Source of the DNA: Paracentrotus lividus
Lineage: Eukaryota > Echinodermata > Echinoidea > Camarodonta > Echinidae
Reading direction: 5' to 3'
Assembly: GCA_940671915.1 (NCBI GenBank)
Contig: CALNVZ010000641.1
Location: 4,630,482 to 4,694,481, forward strand
DNA length: 64,000 nt
Part shown: one piece after another, positions 26,292-36,843 of the stretch
Numbering within the stretch: the first letter of the stretch is position 1
Layout of the letters: each line of letters begins with the position of its first letter
The notes under the pieces: model-generated
The model's database searches: none
Told to the model about the DNA's origin: nothing
Seen by the model: the letters and a program-made list of their open reading frames with translations, nothing else
Translations under genes and position numbers: made by a program

Positions 26292-26871
26292 TATACAGAT
26301 GTACAAATGTACATGGTACAGGACTGGCATTTTTTGCTTGATCTGTTTTTTGTTTTTTTATTGTTTTCCTTGTGTTTCCTTGTTTGTGCTTCAACAACGC
26401 AGAGGTTATATTCAAAACAATAGATTCTCCAAAGCATTTCTAATTAAAAGCAAATGAGTCATGACAAATAGTGCACACAAATATTTTTCTAAAGGGTCAT
26501 CCCAAAAATTACAATGTACAGTGTACATGTACATGTATTTATCATAATGTGGAGGAAAAAACAATGGATTCTAAACTCGTATATATATGAGAAGCTGAGC
26601 TAAAATTTGCTAGAAATTAGCAAAATACATGTACAGACCTGTGTATTTTAATACTTGAAGTATATTTCATCACAAAAAAAAAAACAGAATAGTTGCGCAT
26701 TCTTTTACTTTATAAAAAGAGGAATAATCTTTCATAACAATGGTGCATTACGTATCTAAAAATAAAAGAGAAAAATAAGTACATGTACTTTTTTCAAATA
26801 GTTTTTATAAATGAATCATTTTCATTTACAATAATAGAAAAGTTTGATACATGTAGGTAAGAAGTACTTAC

Positions 26872-28440
26872 TGATGAAGGTTGATCGTAAGATAAAGGCT
26901 TGGATGGATTAGTCTTCGTTTGTGGCTCATCATAAACTACTGGTGCAACAGTCTCGATAGGATCCGAGTGAGTAAGATCCGAAACTTGATAAGCACCGAT
27001 GACGGGGGCCGGGCACACCGGAGGCTTGTTCACATGTGTCATCACCAAATCTATATCCTCATAGACATGTTCGGCAAAGACGACTGGTTTTGGAGCACGA
27101 CGGGTCGCGAGAGGGCTCGTGTCGTTGAACCTGGGGATGTCCTCTAGGTGCGAAGGATCTACGTCAGAACTACCCTTGTCATCTTCCTCTTCATCTGATG
27201 GGCAAAGAACGGCATACACCCGCGTTTCCTCGGTCACGTTCACGGGTTCATCCTCCTTTTCGTTATCAACGTTCTTTGTCGATGGATCAAGGGCGGTGGC
27301 ATCACCGATATGAATCAGGTCGTATTCATGGATACTGTCAACCTGTCGTTTATGGCTCTGAGGCTTGGCGGGCGGTGTTGGGAGCTGGGCTCGAGGGTTC
27401 CGATGGCGGTTGGTACGTAGGGCAGCGAAACCCTTACTCCTTTCCTTGCCACCACCGTGCTTGGGCATTTCTTCGATCAAGGTCACTTCTGGAGAGACCT
27501 TGTCTGATGTGATCTTCGTGCTACTGCGATCGACAATGGATCTTGGTGGCTTAAACTTAAAACTTGACAGTTCCTTCATTATTTCCTGGTTGGGCGAGCT
27601 TTCAATTGGAGCTTTGCTAACAATAATACTAACAGGGATTTTCTCTTTATCGTCCGCCACTTTACAATCTTCTTTCACTGCATCTTCCTTCTTTCTTTTA
27701 GTAACATCAACATCCTGATGTTTCTTTTCTCTTTTGGAATGGAACCTAATGCTCTTGACCCTTTTGACTGAACTAGCCAATCTTCTTGTCATTCCTTTTC
27801 CCTCGTTCTTTCCACCAGCATGTCCTCCGTCTTCCTCATCCTCTCCCAACTCTTCCTTCTCTCCATCCTGTACTTCTTTCGTCTCTGCGGGTTTGGCCGA
27901 GGAAATACCCGGGAACACAAACATCGGTGGCACGTCTTCTTTGACCCATTCCTCGTCCTCCTTTTGATCCTCAACTTTTGAAGGTACATTTCCATCTGAA
28001 GCGGTTCCTAAAAGTGCAGGTGCTGAAGACTTTCTGTCAAGGAAATGACTTGAAAGCTTTCTCCTGAGTTCAGGACTTCCAACAGGTATCAGATTTTCAT
28101 TTGAAACTGATTTCATATTCCGATTCTCGACATTATTTGGACTCCTATTGGGACTCTTTGGACTCCTTGGACTCCTAGGGCTCTTCGGTTTCTCATTGTC
28201 TTTGGCATTTTTCTCTTCATCGATGCTTCGGAGACGAGCTTTTGCAAGCTGGATCCTCGTGCCGACACTCTCTTGCTTTGCATCAGATTCACTAGTGTAA
28301 TTGTCATTCACATCTTTGACTTTGATTTTATTCTCGGGACCTCTGTAAGGTACATTCTGTAACTTGATCGAAGCATTCTCAAACCTCTTTATCTTTCCTG
28401 ATACGTCTTGCAGATCCTCGGCCATATTTCCTAAAGTCAT
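26872..28440 (-). CDS. Large alternative first coding exon with YxxP sites
   Basis: This is a 523-codon uninterrupted exon on the minus strand, far longer than chance in this AT-rich DNA. The donor is TCA|GTAAGT in phase 0. Translation can start at Met1 or at Met6, which has the stronger context (A at -3, G at +4). A TAA lies in frame five codons before Met1. A weak acceptor (CAAAAG|GAC, phase 0) three bases before Met1 would allow use as an internal exon, but its pyrimidine tract is poor. The protein is largely disordered. It has Ser-Pro repeats at 86-101, an acidic stretch at 193-205, a basic patch at about 217-251, a proline motif PTPPAKP at 354-360, and tyrosine motifs YEDI at 460, YDEP at 503 and YDQP at 518. 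YxxP and YEDI tyrosines are the kind bound by SH2 adaptors when phosphorylated. This suggests a signalling scaffold N-terminus. No enzyme domain is present. Confidence 0.7.
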
Positions 28441-31189
28441 GTCCTTTTGACGTTACACCCAAACACAGATTCAATTTATGGGTTTTAAAACATGTCTGAT
28501 ATATTCTTAGCTACAAAAAATGTACATGAATCCACTCAGCAAAACAACAAGATTAGGTTTTATAACAGAACCCCTGTTGATCAGTTCCAAAGTCCCTGTT
28601 TATTCAGAAACACCTCAAATTCTCCAGCAATTAGTAGCTCCCGTGTAATGGCTATGACGCTGTCAGTTTTATGCAATAATCCTTCACAAGTTTCAAAACA
28701 GGCAATCTGTACTCGACACAAGTGGCACTAATCATAAAACAAAGCGCTTGACAGAAACAAAGATCTGTTTCACAACTGCTACCAGTAAACAACTTTCAAA
28801 TCAATGATTTGAAAATGAGTTGAAATTCCAAAGAGGCTTCAATGTACTGACTAAACAGGGAACTTGCTCAACATAAATCAAGAGCTCAAATGCCTGTGAA
28901 TATCTAAAGTCGGTCTATTCATTCCAAAGTTCATACTAGTTTTCCACCTGAGCACTCTCTTTGTATGACTCCAGTTCCTTTTCTTAGACGTCAACAGCCC
29001 CTGCCGCTTCGACAGGTCAGCTGCGATACGAATTCAGCAGGGAATCGTCGCAAACGGTGAAACAAAGCTGCGTCTCCCCGCTCACCTGATCCTACTGATA
29101 TAGAGGATGCCTTTAGTAACGTCACCAATTCCTGGCAGATTTTCGCTTGCACGTCTTCCCTGTAAGCTCAACTAAATGATTATAATGATTAACCTCCCCT
29201 AACACAGTCTGTTGCTGATATAGCTTACTTAGTCAGACTTTGGATCAACCCTCGGTATTTTTAGGGGCAACTTCCCCGTTTGTTCACCAAACTTTTTTTT
29301 TATTTTGTATGTATTATTGCAGAATTTGAGGGTCATCGCGTCTATTGACTGTGTCAAAAGAATCCCCCTTTTGTCTGTCACCTCATGGGATAATTAAAGG
29401 ATGTGTGTACATTTTCATGAATGTAAACTAGTTCTCTGTTAATGTATTCTTGTTAAAAGGATAAAAAAGGATTTAGTGATGATTAATACAAAATGTGGCA
29501 ACCTGGAAAAGGTATTTCCTGTTATGATATCGAGCTGAAATTACTTTTATTTTGTCAAACTTTATCGGTCATTTAGCACATGATGTAATAGGATTAATGT
29601 TTCAAATATTGCTTAATTACATAGCAACTCAAAATTAAAGCCCAGTTAATAATGTTTAATAGGGGAAGTTCCACAAATAATTTGCTGCTCAACAAAACAT
29701 TCAGAATGTATACTGCACAGTATTAATTAATGTGTTTTGCTCTGTCAATAAAAAAAAAGCTCAAAATATTTTGAATATTTTGCTGGATGTATATCAATGT
29801 AAGCACATTAAATATGAAATTTATGTGAAGATGAATCACTGAATTAATGAATGCATGATGCGTTCTTTCTCCTTCTAATTCTAGCTACATTTAAATGTGG
29901 ACAGTTACGTACACATGTACACATGTAAATCAAAGAGACAGTGTAGTCCTTGACTTTAATGTATGTCAATGTTCTAATGTCTTCATATTCCTAAAAGTAA
30001 AAGAGGTGCAGTACTGTAGGGTCCTACAATAAATTATGATGCAATGGGGTTTTTTTTCTTCAAGGAAGGGCTCTTGACCATTCCATTAACAGTAAAGTAT
30101 CGTTATTACTCGACACAACCTTTAAACATTTGACTTTTTAAACTTTTCTTAGTTGTTTCTCCAGTGACTAATACAGGGGTTTTGTAGGCACAAAATGTCA
30201 CCTGGATTTTAAAAAGGGTACAAACCAACAGCCTCGTCTGTTTAATAGAAAGTAACCTAAAAAACACATTTTAAAGATGTGTGCTATCAATACCAAAGTC
30301 AACTGACCCATTTTCGGAAATTGAGTTTACATGTAACTTTTAAGCCACAGTCTGAATTGAGCAGACTTCAGAAAATTAAAATCTCTTTCTAATTACATGC
30401 TTATTTTAAAAGTGAAACTAAAAAAATCAAGGAGAGAGTCAAAACATGTAGGAAAAAGGAAAGTGAGAGTTTAAAAAAAAAAAAAAAAAATCTTATCAAT
30501 ATGAAAATTAGATACATGTATATCTAAACTTCAAGTTTGAAAATTCTTGTGGCAAAATTGATTCAAGATGCAGATTCTTGAGGACAACTCTCCATTCGTT
30601 CATATTTTCAGATTATTTTTCAAATTCATCGCATCTCCTTTGAGTTCAACACGTGACAAAAACATTTACGTTTGTAAACACCATAGTACGAAAAAGACAA
30701 GCAGAAATATACTTAAAGGGTATTAAGATGGAGAAAGAAACAAAATGTCCAGAAAGTCATTGTCAGAGGGTTAGTTCTCCTGATACACAAAAATATGTAT
30801 AAAATACATGTAGAGTGTCAGGCCTTTCCCTTTATATAAAATACACATGTACAATGCATGCACAATATCCAGACTTTGTAACATGTTCAGTCTATGGTGT
30901 CAATCTGTAGGCCTGTGAACATTCTTGACATGGTTCAACAACAAAAAATAAAAGATAGAAAATAAATACTCCAACATTGTTCCTGGATGACAGAGGAATA
31001 TTGAATAGCAAATGTCTGATTAGAAAACAAACACTGAGAAAAGTAGTGGTGAAGTTTAGGGCATACTCAAGTACCCCCTCAATTGTTCATGATTAAACAA
31101 TTGAACAACTAGCATTTTACATACATGTGCATGTACATTTACCAACAGGCTTGTGTCCCTTTTCTTTCTTAGAACTATTTTATTTATTT
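28441..31189. other. Intron or alternative promoter region
   Basis: This lies upstream of the minus-strand exon at 26872-28440. The part at 28940-29160 is less AT-rich and contains several CG dinucleotides, so it could hold the promoter of that exon; this is inference. From about 29200 to 31190 the sequence is AT-rich with no recognised element. Confidence 0.4.
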
Positions 31190-31321
31190 TATTTCTTTTT
31201 TATTTCATTTTTTATTGTTATTATTTATTATTATTTATTTATTTATTTTTTTTATTTATTATTTTTTATTATTATTTATTTATTTATTTTATTTTTTTTT
31301 TTTTTTTTTTTGGGGGGGGGG
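31190..31321 (+). repeat. T/A-rich tract ending in a T-run to G-run junction
   Basis: TTTATTATTTATT-type sequence runs into about 22 T and then ten G at about 31312-31321. It is the same composition and order as 19470-19608. Open frames through it are rich in Phe, Tyr and Leu and are artefacts. Confidence 0.85.
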
Positions 31322-31776
31322 CAGGGCTTATATTGCTTTTGTAGTGTTATTTTCGGCTTTTGGGTCACAGAATTGATAGGCCTTCTACACATGTACATGT
31401 ACACAGCTTTAAACTGACAGATTGTATCAAAACTGTTACTGATCACAAAATTACAGTTTGTCTCAATAGTCTATATTTTTTTTTTTTCCTCTTTGATTAT
31501 TAACTTTAGGCCTATTAAAAGTTACATGTGCATGTACGTTAAAGATGGTTTATAGTTTAGGGAGATATAACAATAGATCTGTATCCTACACTATTTGAAT
31601 TCATTACCACATACATGTAATATGAAAGATTACATCTATTATGGCAATAAAACTGATAAAACGTAAAAACTTATTTTATCGTGCATATTAAATATAAAAA
31701 CCAGGGTCCCGCCTAATGCGAAAATCAACTCGGCGTTCCAGGGGAAAACCAATGGTGATACTCTTGTGTGCATTAA

Positions 31777-32005
31777 CCCTCTCGTTACCAGGCACTTTTC
31801 CCAAAAAATTGAATTCTCTTACTTCATTTCAAATTTTCAAAAAGATAACTCAAGCAATACCCCTAGTTTTTGCATCCACGTGAAAACAATTGTTGCCAAT
31901 GTAACTCAACTAGAGAAGGCGCTCTCTTGCAAAACAGCAATAAAATCAGTTGCCATTGTCACCAGTGTTCTATGGTGCCAAAAGATGACCATGGTAATGA
32001 GAGGG
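31777..32005. mobile_element. piggyBac-like miniature element with TTAA duplication
   Basis: The inverted ends CCCTCTCGTTACCA and TGGTAATGAGAGGG are flanked by TTAA at 31773-31776 and 32006-32009. CCC-starting ends inside a TTAA duplication match the piggyBac pattern. At 229 bp it has no room for a transposase; the open frame covering it has no recognisable product. Confidence 0.7.
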
Positions 32006-32179
32006 TTAAAATACAGATCTAGCCTTGCATCCAGGGATCCTTACAAAGTGGTAGAGTGACTGTTAAATATGTTTTTTTCAAACCTTTACGCTTCTTTTCT
32101 TTTTAAAATTCTCTGGATATCATGAAGGGAATACCACTACTAGACCTCCCACACACACACCCTTCAATGCAATGTGGAC

Positions 32180-32767
32180 TAAAAGGAAACCAATACCCAT
32201 GGAAATAATCACTTTCATAGGAAAGAGCATAATGAGAGGAGCAATTCAAAAAAAGTTTCATCAAAATCGGTTATAAAATAAGAGAGTTATGGAAGTTTGA
32301 AAAGTCTCGTTTTACCTTCTATGGGGATCCTCAAATTGGCAACATCGGCTTCAAAATGGCCAATTTTATGGACAACTCTCCATTGGTTTTGTACACAAAT
32401 TTTCAGATTTTCCCCATTATCTTTCAAAATATGTTTTACCTCCTTCTGAGCTCAACATATGTTGTCTGAAATATATTTTTCCATAATATATTTTGAGTTC
32501 AGAAGTAAATAAGACATATTTTGAAAGAAAATGGGGAAAATCTGAAAATTTGTGTATTCAAAATGGCCGATTTTATGGACAAAATCGGCCATTTTGAAGC
32601 CGATGTTGCCAATTTGAGGATCCCCATAGAAGGTAAAACGAGACTTTTCAAACTTCCATAACTCTTATTTTATAACCGATTTTGATGAAACTTTTTTTGA
32701 ATTGCTCCTCTGATTGTGCTCTTTCTTGTCAAAGTGATTCTTTCCTTTGGTATTGGTCCCCTTTAAA
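32180..32767. mobile_element. Large foldback (inverted-repeat) element
   Basis: Nearly the whole 588-bp stretch is two inverted arms meeting near 32470. The left arm reads AGTTTCATCAAAATCGGTTA, then CCTTCTATGGGGATCCTCAA, then ACATCGGCTTCAAAATGGCC. The right arm carries the complements in reverse order at about 32585-32700. The outer parts pair as well (GAGCATAATGAGAGGAGCAA with its complement near 32700-32725). A second copy of the right end is at 1-89. No protein is encoded. Confidence 0.8.
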
Positions 32768-33361
32768 GGCTACAGCATGTACATGTACAGTGTGTATGTA
32801 CGGTATCTTTGATCAATTTCATTCTGAGTCCCTTTTCGCTACTGAAAATATATCCCACCTTTATTCATTACTTCAAATATATATTCTATAAGTTCACAAA
32901 AGTCAGTATGTTTGTGAAGCTGGCTTTAAAAAGATACAAAACAAATATCAAATCTACAGTATTGTGTTTGATTTCTGTGTGTTGCTGTACAGGGGTTAGT
33001 CGAGCTACTGATAGTCAGGTTACATACACACTTTACACTGTTCTTGTACGTTTCCAGGCTTATATACTTTTTATCAACAGTATCAGAAGACAAATAATAC
33101 AGGTAATTAGCTTACCATGCTGTTTGGTGCAGCACTAGTCATTTCACAATGCATTTGTATATTGTATACATGTAGCCTACAATGTATTAGGCCTATAGAT
33201 GTACACATTACATGTAGCTTGTAACATATTCATGCACATGTACATACTGCAAAAGTGCTGTTCTTGTAAATTGTGTACATCAAGCCACATAATAATGTGG
33301 CTTATAAATAATTGAATAATTGAAAAATAAAAAGCAACAACTACATGTACATGTATATTAA

Positions 33362-33433
33362 ACCCATTGAGAACTTGGCCTGCTGTACTAGGTCTGAGGT
33401 CTATGGGCAATGTTTGTTATATAGTCAACAGGT
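33362..33433 (+). mobile_element. Short TTAA-flanked miniature element, copy 1
   Basis: TTAA occurs at 33358-33361 and 33434-33437. The interior reads CCCATTGAGAACTTGG, then GTCTGAGGTCTATGGGCAAT, then GTTTGTTATATAGTCAACAG. The same order, inverted, is found at 34984-35068, so this is a defined family about 70-85 bp long. Confidence 0.55.
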
Positions 33434-33855
33434 TTAATAGTTATTTTGAATAATGAAGGAAACTGACCAGAAATATATGATGAAAAAATGAGCAAAGAAA
33501 ATGGGATTCGAACCAGAGACCTCCTGGTTACTAGTCAGGCGCTCTACCATCTGAGCTATAGTAAGCCCCGGATGGGGTCGTCCCTAATACCTGTTAACTC
33601 TTCAATGCTCGAGTGGTCAGAAGCTATTGAAACCTGGCATAAACCCAAAGGATAGAAATCAACTTAGAGTAAATGCGAGGAATCAGGGTGAAGTGATGCA
33701 GCGTTTTTTAATATAAATTTTGAATAATGAAGGAAACGGACCAGAAATATATATGATGAAAAATGAGCAAAGAAAATGGGGTACCATCGGGATCCCGATC
33801 AGCAAATGGGGTACCCCATTTTCTTTGCTCATTTTTTCATCAGGTTTAATAGTTA
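33429..33855 (-). mobile_element. tRNA-containing insertion with 15-bp target duplication
   Basis: An exact 15-bp direct repeat, CAGGTTTAATAGTTA, bounds the insertion at 33429-33443 and 33841-33855. Inside, on the minus strand, is a tRNA-Thr-like sequence at 33498-33569. A segment of about 60 bp (AATGAAGGAAACTGACCAGA ... GCAAAGAAAATGGG) appears directly at about 33448-33503 and 33724-33780. Part of it appears again inverted at about 33814-33840 around a GGTACC ... GGTACC palindrome. A 15-bp duplication is typical of target-primed retroposition. Confidence 0.6.
33498..33569 (-). repeat. tRNA-Thr(AGT)-like sequence inside the insertion
   Basis: The minus strand reads GGGGCTTACTATAGCTCAGA, TGGTAGAGCGCCTGACTAGT, AACCAGGAGGTCTCTGGTTC, GAATCCCATTTT. 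A-box (TAGCTCAGATGGTAGAGC) and B-box (GGTTCGAATCC) are intact. The anticodon loop CTAGTAA presents AGT (Thr). The 3' acceptor strand does not pair with GGGGCTT, so a functional tRNA is doubtful. It most likely supplies an RNA polymerase III promoter to the repeat. Confidence 0.5.
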
Positions 33856-34393
33856 ATAAAATACAAATTAAGCTACATGTATATAGTGTGCATTCATTTC
33901 TCTTGTCAAAATGAAATTAATTCTTTTTTGATAATTTGTATAGATTGACTACTGATCTTCTCTACAACTTAGGCCAATGTCAGATTGTACATAATGCCTC
34001 ACTAGAAAAAAAATTGGTAAAGTTATGAATGTTACGAACGACTGGAGCTTGTTCCTGGGTGCTATGCTAATCACATTCTCAATCAGTTGGCACAAGAACT
34101 GATCACCAGTCGTTTGTTCATAATTAAACTTACAGATGAACTTGGTGAAACCTATGAAACCTTGTCAAACCTTTCTATAAAGGTCACCTGTCTACAGTGG
34201 TCACTTTTCTCTTGTAATTAAATGTAGATGGTCTTAAAAGACAGGTTCAACAATTTAAGTTTACATTAAATTATTCATAAAATCAAATTGAAAATAATAC
34301 CCCAGGAAGTAAAGAAGCCTTTTTGTTCTGGTCATCAGACTGAAATGTGGAATATGCTTCAGAAGGTCAATATCAATTCATCTCAGCCTTTAA

Positions 34394-34844
34394 AGGTAGT
34401 GTCATCCTTTTTCACAAATTGCGAAAACTAATGCAACTTGGCATAACTTTAGAATATGATCAACCTATACTGTCTATTCAATCTTACTGTCATAGGTTGC
34501 CTAAATCAGTAATATGAAACAAAAATCTGACTGCCAATCTTGACCAGCTCTCCGTCAACATCGTTGATATTACAGAGCACGCAGCACGGACCACACACAG
34601 CAATATACGCACGGCGCATCAGCGTGCATTATTCTCTGCGCTAACGGTCAGCAGTTCGCACCGTACAGTATATTTTTCGAGGTTCGAAAAAATAGGAATG
34701 AATTTTGATAATCGCAATATAATGACAAACATACACATTTGAGCTTCACCATGTTGTGGGAAGATTTAGTCATTGGTATACTACTATATCCTCTCAAAAA
34801 CTAGAAATTTTATTTTTTTTGCCTGCAAAAGGATGACACTACCT
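34394..34844. mobile_element. TTAA-flanked miniature element
   Basis: The ends AGGTAGTGTCATCCTTTT and AAAAGGATGACACTACCT are exact complements, flanked by TTAA at 34390-34393 and 34845-34848. The 451-bp interior is non-coding, with a CG-containing part near 34570-34690 (GCACGCAGCACGGACC, CGCACGGCGCATCAGCG). TTAA duplication again suggests piggyBac-type mobilisation. Confidence 0.65.
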
Positions 34845-34983
34845 TTAACATTGTGTGCTGTGAGGTTTTGGAATCGACAAATTAACCCAATTATGAGTTG
34901 CATGCACTACACCCATGGGACTACACAAAATGTTTGGCCCCAATATTACACAGCTATTTTTGGTATAAATCGAGTCATATTAA

Positions 34984-35068
34984 CCTGTCGGAGACGAGCT
35001 GATTTGGCTATAACACACATTTCCCATAGACCTCAGCCCGAATATATTCGGGCTCAGTCCCCAACGGG
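34984..35068 (-). mobile_element. Short TTAA-flanked miniature element, copy 2
   Basis: TTAA occurs at 34980-34983 and 35069-35072, with ends CCTGTCGG and CAACGGG. Read on the minus strand it follows the same order as the copy at 33362-33433 (AACCCGTTGGGG, GAGGTCTATGGGAAATG, then GTGTGTTATAGCCAA). It contains a perfect 20-bp palindrome, AGCCCGAATATATTCGGGCT, at 35035-35054. It lies about 150 bases downstream of the donor of the SH3 exon. Confidence 0.6.
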
Positions 35069-35219
35069 TTAATGACAATTAGGGAAATTTAAAAGCAATC
35101 CTTTACAATGGACCTCTTTACTATGATATTCTTAATAAATAACATTGAAATAAAAGGAAGGCTCACAAAAGTTTTATCTTTCCCACTACAGTATACAATA
35201 GATTCTGTTTTATACTCAC

Positions 35220-35681
35220 CAATGGACTACTGGTATCTGAGAATGGACTGGGAACCCTATCCCTAGAATCCAACGGAGCCGCCGGAATGATTACGTCAAG
35301 CTCCGTCGGTCTCTTCCTCTCCGACCTCGGTTCCTCGTTCTCATTGTTCGTCGTCGTTGCGGTCTTCGGAAACCTTCGACTCATCTCATGCATTATGCTA
35401 TTATGGTTGTCATGCCGACTGGTCTTCTGTCGACCCTCCGTCTCCCTTCGCTCCCCATTACCCGTCGGGGCCGGCGCTTGTTGCGGCGTTGGGGACTCCT
35501 TCTCTTGGAGGTACGTTGCGGGGAGGTAGACAGGTTTCTCGCCCAGTTTGCGGACGTACCACCAGTCCTTGTTGGACTTCTTAATGAGTTGGAATATATC
35601 TCCAGGTTTCATCTGCAAAGGCTCTCCATTGCCGTTCTTATAAGTGTACGGGTACTTCGCTGTCACAACCTGGGCGTCCAT
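35220..35681 (-). CDS. First coding exon with SH3 domain, ARHGAP12/15/27-like
   Basis: This is a 154-codon exon on the minus strand. The ATG has an excellent context (A at -3, G at +4) and an in-frame TGA lies upstream. The donor is CCATTG|GTGAGT in phase 0. Residues about 5-61 form an SH3 domain: an AKYPY in place of ALYDY, an acidic RT-loop region, a DWWYVRK tryptophan pair at 39-45, and YLPATYL at 52-58 as the YVPxxYV motif. The divergent ALYDY, double Trp and YLPA.Y match the N-terminal SH3 of the ARHGAP9/12/15/27 Rho GTPase-activating family. In that family the SH3 binds proline-rich partners, and WW, PH and RhoGAP domains follow. Residues 63-154 are a Pro/Ser/Arg/Asn linker. The WW, PH and GAP exons are not seen in this window. 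A candidate 5' exon is at 36639-36843. Confidence 0.8.
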
Positions 35682-36638
35682 CTTGGATACGATCCTGGAT
35701 GTCCCTCACAAACACAAACCAATTCAAAATCAATGGAATGAATGGAACAGCAATGTTCACCACTTCAACTGCATGGAGGTACTATATTTGTACAAATTAC
35801 AGGAAAAGGGTAATTAAAGGGATTTCTATACTAAGCTGGGGTAGGTTTCAATTTTCGTACAGCGAACGGGTCAAAACGCTGATCCGGCGTCACTTAATAC
35901 ATAATCCTTTGCTCTCAGTTTTGCTGCAGGGAGGATCTGCTATTGGAGTCCCACGCTTCGCACTACTATGCATACATGTCCAGCGTCCTTGTGTATAATG
36001 TACATTGTATTTATCACTGACTGCATAATAAAGGGTAATCCAATGGGTTAAAACACAGGATGGCGATTATAACTAATGCCAAATTAACACCGCTTTCATG
36101 ATATTCCAATCTAATTCACACGTATCATATTCCCATGTCCACTCAGGAAGGGGGGGGGGGTTCCAAGTAATCCAGCATTCACACCGTGTACTGCGATTGC
36201 AACGCTGCCAGTACTATTAATAATACCTTGTCTGTACGAATGGGAAGCACTCTATTACATCTCATTAAAAGATGCGTCGGGGCAAAACAAAAGTACAGAC
36301 TGTTTTCTGTGAATGTCTCGCGTATTGTCCCACTTCCTCCACGCCGGGACCGACGACGACTCGTCCGTCCATAAACAGTCGACAGGAATTTCTCCGCGAT
36401 GAGTAATAATAGTGCATGTATACACACACAAACAACACTCAACATCCACAAGTATCTGCCTTTAGTGTTTAATCACCAGTCCGCCCTAGAGCTCTCTCGA
36501 GAGGGGCTTGTTAGAGCACCTTGTGTGCAGCTGGGAAGTTTCTAATCAAAGGATTTGTATGGTTCGGTCACAGGTGGGTGATTCTCTATACACCGACATG
36601 AACTCCAAACTACATGTATTGATATCTATTTTTTTCAC

Positions 36639-36843
36639 CTTATTTGTCCTCAGAACGCAAACAACCGCCCTGTATTTGGTCGTAGAGGAATGTCACGGGT
36701 GGGGATGGGACTACATGTAGCTGCGGTTGGGGGAGTGTGTGCTATCTGCGTGTGTGATGAAGGAGAATCGGAGCTGCTCTTGGGAAGTCGTCCCGTTGCT
36801 ACATGATCAGTGAGAACTTCCTCCAAGTGGCCCGCATCTTTTC
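36639..36843 (-). other. Candidate upstream exon (5'UTR or coding) of the SH3 gene
   Basis: On the minus strand a strong acceptor (TCTCTCTTCTCTTTATTCTG then ATTGCAG) precedes 36843. A possible donor, AAATAAG|GTGAAA, follows at 36639. The frame starting GKDAGHLEEV is open for about 64 codons with a non-random composition (Thr, Pro, Ser) and ends in TGA just before the donor. Without a better donor I treat it as a likely untranslated or alternative exon. It is about 960 bases upstream of the SH3 exon, whose own possible acceptor is TTGTGTTTGTGAG. Confidence 0.3.
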
